Below are positions 45,469 through 57,200 of a DNA stretch of 64,000 bases, in pieces. A program made the position numbers and the translations under genes. Every line of letters begins with the position of its first letter. Position 1 is the stretch's first letter. Location of the stretch: positions 1 through 64,000 of the forward strand of contig CAXBBL010000009.1 in assembly GCA_963974215.1 (NCBI GenBank), given 5' to 3'. This DNA is from Croceimicrobium sp963974215 (GTDB lineage: Bacteria; Bacteroidota; Bacteroidia; Flavobacteriales; Schleiferiaceae). The notes beneath the pieces are model-generated. The model saw nothing but the letters and a program-made list of their open reading frames with translations. It was not told the DNA's origin and ran no database searches.

Positions 45469-45666
45469 ATTCTAGGAATTTCTTACTCTAACCCGCTTGG
45501 TCTTTTAATCTTTGGCAAAGAAGGAAGAAGGATGTCAGTTGGGTCACTAAAGTATGATATGCCTTCTAAGGGTATTCAAAACCAAACGATTGATATAGCT
45601 GCCAGACTAGGGCATAACAGCGTGCAGTGTATCTTCCAAAGGCTTGTTAATAACGTAGGGATTTAA
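45469..45666 (+). pseudogene. Tyrosine recombinase remnant
   Basis: An open frame of about 65 codons between stops reads NPLGLLIFGKEGRR-MSVGSLKYDM and then IDIAARLGHNSVQCIFQRL. The first part looks like the segment before the catalytic HxxR motif of phage-type integrases, the second like the final LGHSSVQ-T block near the catalytic Tyr; the HxLRH part between them and the Tyr are missing. I read it as an internally deleted integrase just inside the left repeat. The match is by eye only. The 45297-45468 stretch shows nothing else clear. Confidence 0.42.
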
Positions 45667-45721
45667 TGTTAACAAAGATAATGCACCTGTAGTTGATTTT
45701 TCAAAGGCTAGAAGGTCTGTA

Positions 45722-45913
45722 TTATTTTTCGCTATAATACTTAGAACCATAATAGTATGTTAAAAAAGACGAAATAACCAAAAGCAGCACCAATCCAATT
45801 TTTAGTTTTTGCCCTAAATTATACCTCTCGATTAAAGGACCGTGATTCCGGTAGCCTACAAGAGCAAATAGGAGGCCCGCCACCAACAAAATGCTTATCC
45901 AAAAAAAGCACAT
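45722..45913 (-). CDS. Small two-helix membrane protein
   Basis: 63 residues: two transmembrane helices (about 3-21 and 37-55) joined by a basic loop (YRNHGPLIERYNLGQKLK). No family recognised. It lies 14 bp after the lipoprotein gene and is probably the last gene of the orphan RHS unit. Small membrane proteins next to toxin tips are often immunity proteins, but nothing here proves it. Confidence 0.5.
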   Translation of the reverse strand: MCFFWISILLVAGLLFALVGYRNHGPLIERYNLGQKLKIGLVLLLVISSFLTYYYGSKYYSEK

Positions 45914-45927
45914 AATAAAATGATCTT

Positions 45928-46323
45928 TTAGTGGATTCTTGCATAAACCCTTTTACGCTTATCTACAAACTTCAATTGGCCATCTAATATTGTATCCATT
46001 ATAATTAAAGTATCGCTGGTTAATTTGATAATGTGGTAATCTTCATTGTCGCCCACTTTCAAGTGCTCCCCCCGTTGATCATATTGGTAGTATGATACAA
46101 GTTTGTCTGGACTTATTTGACCTTCCGTAATAAACCGATGGAATTTATCGAAGGTAATTACTTCTCTACAAGCATCAATATCAGCCTGATCTGAAAGGGG
46201 ACCCTCTTTAAGGACCGCATCTCTTATTTCTACGCACTGCCAGCTACCATAAAGCTCCCTTTCATCACAGGAGCCCAAACTAGCGTAAATGCTAAACCCA
46301 ATCAACAACCTAAGTACCTTCAT
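45928..46323 (-). CDS. Lipoprotein, candidate immunity protein of the orphan RHS tip
   Basis: 131 residues. A lipoprotein signal (MKVLRLLIGFSIYASLGSC, lipobox LGSC) is followed by a small beta-rich domain (LYGSWQCVEIRD...IKLTSDTLIIMDTILDGQLKFVDKRKRVYARI) with the look of a lipocalin-like fold. Its ATG overlaps the stop of the preceding tip fragment by 4 bases (ATGA), so they are co-translated. The position directly after a toxin-like tip suggests an immunity role; this is inference. Confidence 0.6.
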   Translation of the reverse strand: MKVLRLLIGFSIYASLGSCDERELYGSWQCVEIRDAVLKEGPLSDQADIDACREVITFDKFHRFITEGQISPDKLVSYYQYDQRGEHLKVGDNEDYHIIKLTSDTLIIMDTILDGQLKFVDKRKRVYARIH

Positions 46324-46805
46324 AACGTTTCGTTTATTTGTTCCTTATTTGACGAAAGATTTTGTTGTAAATGCCTGAAAGCAGCCACTTTGCCTTGCGA
46401 GGTTGTTAAATCAAATTTCTCTGGCTTTAAAATCGCGTCAAGAACATTATAAGTTGCATTTAACAGATTAGCTACATCCTCTGGATTCTTTTGTCTCGGG
46501 AAATTGATCGCTTCGCCTTTTTGACTAATTACATCTTCCGCATTGAAGGCAGCTTTCATAACTTTAAAGGTTAAGTTTTCTAATGTTTCCAGTCTAGAAT
46601 CTGGCTTAGTGGCAGAAGCATAAATTGAGAAGAGACCAAGGGCTGTGCCACCATTTTTTGCTGCAGACTTACCTAGGTCGGTTCCGTAAGTACTCAAAAT
46701 CTTCTCTGTGGTATTTATTGCAACACCCTTAGAAAGCTGTGTGCTGCTTTTACTCCCAGTGTAACCACTATATAGAAGGTCGGCTGCAGCAAAAAAACCA
46801 GCCAA
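46320..46805 (-). CDS. Orphan RHS tip, C-terminal part (out of frame with its core)
   Basis: About 160 codons with no strong start (TTG at best). They continue the protein of the upstream fragment (46768-47217) if one base of the seven-A run at 46791-46797 is removed: ...MTPVGWFF then AAADLLYSGYTGSK. The sequence is mostly helical, with a small-residue-rich stretch (AKNGGTALGLFSIYASA) and no recognised toxin motif. It ends in a 4-base overlap with the lipoprotein gene. It may be a broken gene, or a frame switched by slippage at the run. Confidence 0.55.
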   Translation of the reverse strand: MAGFFAAADLLYSGYTGSKSSTQLSKGVAINTTEKILSTYGTDLGKSAAKNGGTALGLFSIYASATKPDSRLETLENLTFKVMKAAFNAEDVISQKGEAINFPRQKNPEDVANLLNATYNVLDAILKPEKFDLTTSQGKVAAFRHLQQNLSSNKEQINETL

Positions 46806-47034
46806 CCGGTGTCATATAAAAATCATCGCGCCCCATCTCCAAAGTCCTTCTGGCGCTTGGTGTCACAAGGTGAGCAGAAACTCCAGTAGTAGATTTTTGA
46901 ACCAATCCGTTTGTTGTAGAAAAGGGCCCCGAGATTCTAGGCTTTGTTGGTGCCATTCCATCGGGATCAACAAGATTTAAAGGATTGTTGAGGGAAAAAT
47001 TGTATAGTAAAACATGAGGGAACTCTCTAGCCAA

Positions 47035-47088
47035 CGGATCCACACTCAACCACACACTAATCTTAGGATCGTAATACCTTGCCCCGTA
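47035..47088 (-). repeat. RHS core segment, orphan copy
   Basis: 54 bp encoding YGARYYDPKISVWLSVDP-like residues; differs from 48907-48960 at three positions (47056, 47065 and 47080 approximately). Same strand as the giant gene copy, 1.87 kb apart. Confidence 0.8.
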
Positions 47089-47095
47089 AGAAAGA

Positions 47096-47134
<39 letters not shown>

Positions 47135-47273
47135 ACAATTTCAGGATCTTTACCCGTTTCTGTATTTCCATATAAACTCAGATCATAATACTCCTCCATT
47201 TTAGATATCCTATCCATACTCTACCTATAGAAGTCTTTATTTTCTTCTAGGCCTATTTAAGTTAATATTTACG

Positions 47274-47281
47274 CAAAACTA
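47274..47281 (-). promoter_or_regulatory. Possible -7 element of the orphan RHS unit
   Basis: TAGTTTTG on the minus strand, 57 nt before the fragment start; no good -33 partner. The rest of the 247-bp gap up to the lipoprotein gene is AT-rich and shows nothing. Confidence 0.35.
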
Positions 47282-47464
47282 AGAGGTTAGATTAACTAAA
47301 ACCCCTGTTCAGATTACCTATTGGGCCAATACGTCTAAATCGTTATATTAAAGAAAATCAGAGAAATACCATGTAAGGTTAAAATCAAACGGATAGCATT
47401 TGAAAGAAGAATATCTTAATGGAATTGAGTGCGTGCTCTAGGGGGTAAGCACTACCCAAAAAGA

Positions 47465-48208
47465 CTATTTTGATTTAATCTCCATTTTTACTGGGGTTAC
47501 GGTATAATCACCATTATTTTCAACTTCAGTATGTGCTAAATATATTTCATTTTTATTATTAAAAAATGTGAATTTTGAAAACCAATGAGGGTTATAATTT
47601 ATTAACGTATCAATTTGACAGTCATTAATTCGGGCTATTACTACTTGTGTACTATCCCAAGTAAATTCTTGTTCATTAGATGAAGCAAAAATCATATCAC
47701 CATCATTATTTGATACGACATTAACAATATCTGAGACCACATTATTACAGTTATCACTAATAAATAATGTCTTGGCATCTTCAAATGAAAATTTCATTAC
47801 CATATGGAATTTTCCAACTTTGTTTTCATAAAAATACTTTACTGGATGAGATCCGTGGGTATCTATGAGTATTGAGTCGTTTTTCAAACTTAACCTCAAG
47901 GTATCTCCATTTCTTTTGCTTAATGTGTTAAACCTTTCTCCTAAATAATATTCACTTGATAAAAAACTTATTTTATGTTTTGTGTTTTCTATAGCATTGT
48001 AAAATTCATGTTCAGAAATCGAATAATATTTCATGATTATTCGATTATTTGACAATGTGCCATAAATTTTCTTAGGCTCTTGTCCAGAAGTAAATAAATC
48101 TAAACCTACAATCGATTTCTTAACATCTTCGTTAATAATTTTATGATTGCAACATATAATGGTAAAAAAAATAGATAGGATACATATGTTTTTTAAAAGT
48201 AGTTTCAT
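47465..48208 (-). CDS. Lipoprotein, candidate immunity protein of the giant RHS toxin
   Basis: About 247 residues from MKLLLKNICILS (an ATG 27 bases upstream overlaps the toxin gene and is less likely). The lipoprotein-type signal ends at the IICC cysteines. The mature part is beta-rich with short repeats (DTLRLSLKNDSILIDTHG, FTFFNNKNEIYLAHTEVENNGDY) and no known family that I recognise. It starts 20 bp after the giant gene's stop, on the same strand. Position and cell-envelope location suit an immunity factor; this is inference. Confidence 0.6.
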   Translation of the reverse strand: MKLLLKNICILSIFFTIICCNHKIINEDVKKSIVGLDLFTSGQEPKKIYGTLSNNRIIMKYYSISEHEFYNAIENTKHKISFLSSEYYLGERFNTLSKRNGDTLRLSLKNDSILIDTHGSHPVKYFYENKVGKFHMVMKFSFEDAKTLFISDNCNNVVSDIVNVVSNNDGDMIFASSNEQEFTWDSTQVVIARINDCQIDTLINYNPHWFSKFTFFNNKNEIYLAHTEVENNGDYTVTPVKMEIKSK

Positions 48209-48228
48209 AGTATAATTAATTATTTTAG

Positions 48229-51200
48229 TTACCAATTTTTAACCCATCTATTTTTTCCAAGGTCAAGTATTCGTGCATTAGAATTCGGGTTTTTGGGCAT
48301 ATATAAATATACTTTTGCTTTAGGATTTTTTATAATATAATTCTTCGCACGCTGCGAATCTCTACCTGAAGGCACATAATCAACTTTTGGGTTTGTTCCC
48401 CCGTGACTATGAATATCTCTAGATACAACCTTATTTTTATTTTCTGGGTTCATGCCACCTGTTACTGTTGAACTACCTTCATAGGACTTTCCAACAGCCG
48501 AAGTTCCGTCAGTATAATCTTGAAGGCTCCATTCAATATCCGAGTTGTCGGCAGAAAATTTAAAAACCTTTTCTGCTTCCTTAGAATTTGAAGTATTGGC
48601 CACATGCCCTTTTAAGTCTTGTGTTACATATCTACGATCAGTAAACTCCGTGTTTGGTTCCTTGGTAGAAAGCTGAGGCAATAACTCTTGGTCCTTTACA
48701 GTAATTCCAGCATCTTTTTTTCCTTTATCCCAGTTTTCTTTTGTATGTAAATGATCTTCAGTACTACCTTTAACATGTTTTTCTTTGGTAACTTTCCCTT
48801 TTGTATCAACGGAGTACTCATGATCCAACCCCGTTGGGTCTATAAATATTATTGGGTTATTAGCCACAAAATTATATGGCGTTAAATTTGGATTATTCCC
48901 TACCAGCGGATCCACACTCAACCACACGCTAATCTTCGGATCGTAATACCTCGCCCCGTAGTAGTAGTTCCCAGTCTCCTCATCCCATTCCTTACCATTA
49001 AACCTAAACCTACTGCTAAAGCTAGTATAGTTTTTAGCATACTGGTTTTCTAAATTTTCGCCCCAAGGCGTATTTAAGAAAAATTGATAGGGTTCGCCGC
49101 GCATGTCTGTTATAAATTCTACCGAGCCGAGGTAATCGGGATGATAAAAGTACATAACTTCAATTTCATCGCAATTAGCTCCATTTAAACCTGCGAAGTA
49201 GGTGCTTTGCTCGCATTGGCAAAGTGATTGTCCTTCCAGCGGATCGGTGCCTCCACCGCCCTCATCATTTGGTTCTCCCAATGTGGCGTTGCAATCTACA
49301 AACTCCATTTCCAGACCAATGCTCTGCAAGTAAAGATAATCAGTTGTGTATCTCAGTGGCTCCCCATACAAACAGTCAAGCGTAGCCATCAAATCCTGAG
49401 GTGCACCTGTTCCTATTGCAGTATAGCCAATATCTTCTTCGTTCGGTGCTTGAATTAACTCTAGGTCTGGGTTATCATGATCAAAGGGGTTGCTAATAAG
49501 GTTGGTAGCTATTCTTTGGGCGCCCATGTAATAGTGCTTGCTTGCTAAAACAGTCTCCAAATAATGAGTGGCAATAAAGTAAGAGTTCACATACACCGTA
49601 GGAGGATCCATAGGTAAACTTAGGGTAGAATTGCTGTTGACATTTACTAATCCCGAGTATATGTTGGATTTCATAATACGGTTGCCAGTATGATCATATA
49701 AATAATGATGAGCGCTTGAGGTCTCTGTTTGCAAATCTTCAATTAAAACACCTGCCAGCTTTTGATCTTCAGTCCAGCAGTAACTAGTTTTTTGACTTAC
49801 CGTAGTCTTGCCTGCGTCAACCTCAGTGTACGTTTCCTCCGCAACTGAGCCCATGGCATTGTAGGTATAGTTGTGATCTTTAGTGATGTTATTTATTTGG
49901 TCTGACACTGCCGTAATTTGATGTCTTTTCGAGGGATTATAACTATAGTCTAAGTCGCTTATTGCTGCAGCACCAGAGATGTTATCAATGGTTGTTTTAG
50001 AAGCTAATCGCCCAGCTGAAAAGAAGTTTGTAGAAATGGTTTGATCAATACTTAAACTCCCCAGACCTGAACTGGTGCTCCCGTATTTCAACCTTGCTTG
50101 CTCCAGTTGACCTAAATGATTATAGCTTATTCCTTCAAGCTTGTAGGCGCCACCAATAGGGGCTCCGCTGGCGGTAGTTATTGGAGTTGCGTTATTTGTA
50201 ATCTCTTCAATATTACCGATATCATCGTATTGAAACGATTTATCAAGCATGGTTTGAGACGCACCGTTAATGGAAAGTTGAACTTCACTATTTGTTAACC
50301 GTCTCGTTTTATTATGATAGGTCAAATTAGTTTTCGCTTGATTTCCATATTCATAAGAACTCATATTTCCATAGCCATCATATAAGGCCGAATTTAAAAT
50401 GTCGTGAGCCATATAACCAGGTCTTTCACCTTCCATCGTAATTAAATCACCTGTTTGGTTATAGCCATAAGTTACCACTTCATTATCTGGATAAGTCATA
50501 TCCAATATTCGTCCCCAAGTATCATATCTGAAAGAGGTGATAAACTCTTGAGGACCAGCCTGGGTAATCCTTATGTTTTTCTTTTCTTCTATTAGATTAC
50601 CTAAAAAGTCGTAATTAAAATCTTGAACGATAAAATCTGTTCCTTGCTCTATTCTAACTACTCTACCAGCTCCATTTTTACCATCCCCTAAACTACCATA
50701 AGTAAAAACTACGTTATTCGCAGCTCCTGTCCGCGAGTACTCTTTTTCAATCAACCTATTGTAATTATAAGTCATGTCAATACTTTCTGAAGCTGCATTG
50801 GTGATTTGAATAACATTTCCTGCAAGATCATAGGAGCTGACTGTAGCTCCCCTATCAGAATGAACCTCCTCTGTAACTCGACCAAACTCATCATAGGTAT
50901 AACCAGAAGTTTCATTGGCCGGGGATGTATAATCAAGCATTTGACCCAACGGATCGTAATTGAAAGAAGTGGTTTCCCAACCATCCGTAGCATTTCCTTG
51001 CCACATTTCAATTTGCCTACCTAATGCGTCTAAAAATACCCTAGAGTTTTGATCTATCGGGCTAGGACTGATCGTTTCATGAGAAAACAGTTCAAGATTC
51101 GTATCCCAAAAGTAATTATAACCTGTTGCAACATGAGGGTCATTCGTACTTGACTCTGATAGAACCTTAGTTTCATCAACTCTGCCAAGGTAGTCATAGT

Positions 51201-54200
51201 GAATTTTGGAAGTTTCAATGGTATTTTCAAGAATTAACTCTCCCATATCGGTAAGAGGTGATTCGCCAGGAGCAAGATCTAAAAAACTCAATCTCTCAGC
51301 AATGGTCCATCCATACAGATTTTTCTTAGTAATACCACTCACCTCTACATTTCGAGCAAAAATACCTGCATCCGACCAAGAAACATCTTTCTTAACTTGA
51401 ATAACCTGACCAAGTCCATTTAGAAAGGTCGCAGTTCTTAGAGGAGCAAACATTGGATACAACAATTCCCTGCTCTCTAAGTCAACCAAGCTATTACAAT
51501 TAATATTTCCCGTGGGAGTTACATATCCACTTCCAGAATTAATATTATGGTAGGTTATTGCTACCGGAATAGTTCGCTCAAATGGTGCATTGGGACCCGT
51601 TTCGATACCTTCCGGATAATACTCAAAATGAATGGCAGGAGGAGAAACAGAGTTGTAAATTTCATTTGGACCAAATATACTTACAACGCGGTTATTATCA
51701 TCATAAAGATAAGCCATTGGATGATTGTTAATATCATTGGTCTGTTTTAGTAAATTATTACCATCCTTACTGTAAATATTACAAATACTTTCTCCGTAAG
51801 AGTTACTGACAGCTTCAATATTTTGATGCAGATAGGAGTCATAGGTGTAATTCAATGTCATTCTCTGCCCCATGTGGTTCGCCGGCCCTACTAAGCTAGT
51901 GACCTGACCATAAGAGTCATACGAGAAATTAGTGATCGCTAAATTTCCTGTAGTTTGACTGACTAACTCATTTTGAATTTCGTCAATCTGCCATTCTTCA
52001 TTTACCACTCCATCACCATTTATCGCATGAGTTCGGCGAACTGGGGGTGAGGCAGAGCTTCCTGCGCGAACCTCATGTTTCTTTAAAAAGCCCGTCAATC
52101 CATCAACTTGAATTGGGCTATAATATTCCATATCAGCTATTAAATCGTAATTAATGGTGGTGGTTAGTTCTCTTTTAAATACATTAATGGTCTTAATTTC
52201 TTCTTTTCTAAAGGTTACTGGAATATCTATTTCTACTTCTAAGTTTGGGGAGACACCGCAGCCACTTGATCCATTGCCTAATAAATACATAGGCAAGAAT
52301 AAAGTATCATCTTCAAAGCCAGCAGGACCTTCTAAGGCCCAAGCCTTTACACCTGGCAGAAAGAAACTATTAGTTATTGGCCCAGTGATTGTCAAATTAG
52401 TTGGGTTACTTAATATCTCACCAGGGTCTGTGATGCAGACAGCATCCCAGCTGCCTGCAATAAAGGTAATTCTCTTAATAAAAAACTGGCCATTATTCAC
52501 GAATAATTCGAAGCTTGATGGCAATTCGATAATCACATCAGGACCAGTGATTTCCATAGTTTCACCCAGTGGGATATCTACAAAAAATCTTGTCCTTACA
52601 AGTTCGGTTGCATAGCCAAAAGGGTTATTAATAGTAAAACTATTACTTAGTTCTACCCCAATATTAGCATCAACCTCTTTAATTTTTGTGTAAGTGGAAC
52701 TTTTAACCAAGGTTTCAGTATAATTATCTAAAGCACTACCATGTCCTTGGCGATATTGAATTACATTATAATAGCGGTCGTAGTCTGCAGTGTACTGTGT
52801 GGTCTGTAATAAGTTAACAGGGATTGGACCGAGATTATAAAATACTTGAGTTGTATCAATTTCTGGATGAACATATGTCATTGTAGCAGTTAGTGCTGGG
52901 AAAACTGAGCTATTCTCATCAATTTGAGAAAAATCAGCCACCACTAAGTCTTGGCTATTATCTACCGAAACCTGTCCTAAATTAACCCCTGAAGTTTCTA
53001 CTTGATAAAAAGTATAGCGATTCTCTTTGTGGCTAATTAAATATTTTTGTCGATCTATTTCGTAGATATTTCCTACGCAACCGTCACTACCGTCTACACT
53101 CTTGTGCACATTATAGTTCAAGAAAAAGAAATGATCAGTAAGAATATCTTTCTGATATTGATGTATTTTTCTTTGATCGGGATCATCATCAATAAGAGCA
53201 TTATAAAACTGAACCTCGGAATAGTATCTTTCCACATAAGGAAAGCCTGATGTAGCATTCCAGCAATTGAGGTCCGTCTGGTAGCGTGGGTCAATAAATG
53301 GCTTTACCTCGTTTTGATCAACATCAAAAGTAAAAGACTCATGACGTTTTTCTATTCTTGAGAAACCAATAAAATCTCGTTCTCTACGACTTTTAACACC
53401 ACCGTCATAATGAAAACTAAAATGCTGCTGATTTACACCGTCCAGGTCTTCATTTGCATCTTGTAAATCGTAAGGATCAATAATCTCAAGACTAGCCATT
53501 ACCCATTTGCTCATAGGCATGTCCCAAAAGACATCCTCGTCATTTGGACTCAAATGAGAAGTGATTTCTGCGGTTAAATAACCGCGCTTATTGCCCTCAG
53601 TTTTATAGTCAATTACAAAACTACCCCCTATAGGGTTTGTTACTTTTTTAAGCTTAAGAGCTTTACCTAAACGATTGTGGTAAACTTTTAGGTTTCCGTC
53701 GATGTCGGTCGTCAATAAATCAACTTTTCCATCGCCATTAAGGTCACTAAAAGAACTTCGTGTAAGTGCCACTGAAAACGCGTAAGAGTAGGCCCCATTA
53801 ACAGAACCTTTAAAATTACCTATTGGTGTCGTTGCAATTGGAAAACCAAAAGTCCCGGAAGCATTTGCATTTATTCCTAAAGTATTGCCTTGGTTAAAGT
53901 ACCCTGGTAAAACACTTAAACGAATACTCTGAGAAGCAAAGGAGATGCCGGTATTAAGGTATACTTTGTACTCATTATTTACAAGATCAACTTGTTCAAT
54001 GCGGTCTGCCAATCCATCGCCATTTATATCCATAAAAAAGCCGGATGAAAAAGATGCTGTCCTGTTAACTCCCAGACCAACCGCAAAACTCGAATTCTTT
54101 GTTTTAATTCCTTTAACCATTTTCGCCAAAACATCAGGAAGGATGCTTGCGAATTTTGAAGTTGGGGTAATATTAAAACCAAGGTTTATCGTATTACTAG

Positions 54201-57200
54201 TTGTCTCAGATACATCGGTAAACGGATACGTTATAGGAGAAGCCAATAAAGATCCTGTACTAAAGGATACATCTGTATTTGATGAGCCTTCATTGATGCG
54301 ATCTACTAATCCATCGCCATTAAAATCCGACCAATGTATATTTTGATGCATTTTCCCCATGGAGAAAGAGGTACTAGCTCCAATATTTGCAACCTCCAGA
54401 ACTTGGGCCAACTTGCTTTGATCCTGATCGAAGACCATCCACTTATTCCCTTCATTCAGCACACTTCCAGCACCAATTGTTGCTCCAAACGCATTATAAG
54501 AGTTGGTTTTACGAGATCCTAAAAAATTGGTCGCGGTTTCGTTCATTCCACCACGAGGATCAGATAAATGGATATTAGTCTGATTTCCAACCCAAAGATC
54601 AGGGAATCCATCACCATTTATATCCATCATTTGAGTTTTTGTCTCATTGAAGTATGAAGGGTAGAGTTGGTCTTCAGAATATGCCATATCAATATTGACT
54701 GGATAATTACCGCTTAGATTTGCTCCAGCTGCATAAGTTTCCCCTAGAGTGAACGACGAGGTTGTACGAGGTACAGCAACCGCTATATCGCTGCCACTAG
54801 GCGCTGGAGCAGAAGGGTTGATTGGCAGATCATCTTGAGTAAAAAGCCAAGGACTAATAAGTCCTTCATTCCCATAAATACCGCTGTGAGTAGAAGAGCT
54901 AATATAACGATCAAGCGGTTGAGGGTTTTCTGAATTGTAGGCAGTTGCCGCTACAATGTAGGTACGAAACATGGTCGGATTCTCTCCTCGCTTTGCTGTT
55001 AAAGGAAAAAATTTAACGTCAGGTTGTGAGCTTGAAGGAAAAATACCTTGCATTTGACTCAAGCTGGGAGGGCTGGTATTTGTAGAAAGATTGTTGCTAT
55101 TGGCCATCGACTCTGTAGGGGCTACTAATTGCGATGGTAAGATTGGATCATTAGTTAAACGATCAAGGTCGTTCCACATAAATTGCCCCCAATGCAGATG
55201 GTGATCACCAATGAAACTCTTTTGAATATTAAAAATAGAATGGTTTATTCTTTGATCTACAATCGTTTGATCATCAAGGTCAACAAGATCCACGCTACTA
55301 TGATTTTCCAATAGATCCACCAATAAACTGTTATTAGAAAACCATTCAATATGTAAAATATTACTACTTAAACTGGCACCATTAAAATTCATAGAATTAA
55401 CATCCGATAAAGCGCCATTAATTTGTGATCCAATCACTCCTCCGCCATCTACTGTGTATACTTTAGCGTTAGCAGGGCTACCCGATGAAAAGACCACCTT
55501 TAATCTTTGAATTGCTTCAGAATTATTTTTAACTACAAGATATGCTGAAAGACTGTTTTGGTAAGTTTGAGCCAAAACCTGCGCTATTTGTGTTGGATTT
55601 GGTAGATTGGGCCATATGCGATATGCTGGTGAAGAAAAGCTCGCCATGATGTAAGGTGCATTTAATAGCACAGCTTCATTATATGTGCGATAATCAACTA
55701 CAGGATAGAGTATGGGTAAATCTTCATTCGAATCTGAAGTCGAACATGGGTCAATGGGAGATAATACTACTTCAGGTCGCCAATCAATCGCTTTCCAACT
55801 CACGTTTGAAGTAGAAAAAACTTCAAAACTGATCTCTATGTTCGTTGCTTCTTTTCTCGCCTCACTCCAGCTGGTATAAGCGCTAGTAAATACTGAGGAT
55901 GTAGATAATTGATTTAAGGGATCTCCAGCTGGAATTGTAAAATCTGCTGGTGTGGGTGTTAGAGTACCTCCGCTTAAAGGCAGTTGGTGTGAATATGTGT
56001 GATAAACATTGTTTGTACTATCATCTGAATCCGTCATGCGTATATGCACTCTAAACTCAACTTCATCACTTAATCCAGATAAACTTATACTGGGCCAATC
56101 AATTTTGAAAGGCACAGCCACATTGAAACTTACACCGTCTCGACCAGAAAGTAAAAAACCATCCGTGTAACTACTGGTGCCATAGTTATTACCAGCACCA
56201 TCTAGGTAATTACTCATTGAGCTTGGTGCTAGGTAGATAACCTGAGGGTCCCATTGCACTAAATCCTCATAACTATCTTCACCAGAACGAATTCTAAAAA
56301 ACAACTTATCTCCTTTCGTTACACTTAATGCAGAAGTGGCCATAGTAACAGGTGAGCCATTTTGTACAGGCAGAAATCCTCCTAACAAATAGGTTCCATT
56401 CTTCTGAATAGCTATCTCTACCGTTCCTTGAGCTTCCGCAGTATGAGTACAAACGCCACTAATATCAATTGTGCCTGTGGCTGGGGCCTCCCAAGTCATA
56501 ACCATTTCTGAACCCATAAACGGCTCTGCAGAAACATCTACTTCAACATCTGGCAAAGGGCTAGTTTGTAAAATTTCGCTGTAGCTGTTGGCACTGTGTA
56601 AGGAAAAGCTTAAATTGTCATTATTGTCCAATTTTCCAAAAAAGACATAACTTCGTCCTGTATTTTCACCCGGTTTGACTAGGTCTAAAATTCCATCTGC
56701 ATTATAATCAATAAGATATTTATCTGTAAAACTACTGGACATGTTCCAATTTAAACCATAGGAAACATTGGCAACTAAAATATCTGCCAATGCTTCGAAG
56801 CCAGTATTAAATGATTGACTGCGCGAAGCAAAGATTCCGGGTTCATTTATTCTCCTTCTTGCGCCAAAGCGATAACCTGTGGAGGTATACTCTAGTGGAT
56901 AATAGTACAACTTAGAATTGGAACCACGGTTTTCAACTTTAATCAAATCTGACAATCCATCTCCATTAACATCTTGAAAACGAGACTTTTCCTGTGAATA
57001 AGATAATGAGCCTCCCGCTTTTAAATTAAGCGTGAAATTTTTATCCGAACCTATCCAAAATGGAGGGGTGAAACCTAAACCAAAACTTAAAGGCACATTG
57101 TGAGCGTGGGTAGAATTAGATCCTAAAGGCGAAGGAGAGAAAACACGTGAAAGGTCATTTCCGATTCCAGGTGTATGCTCTAAGACTTTTTCGCCAATTT

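Noticed and set aside
49228..54578. Plus-strand frames opposite the giant RHS gene
   Set aside because: All lie inside a single unbroken 3710-codon frame with clear domains.
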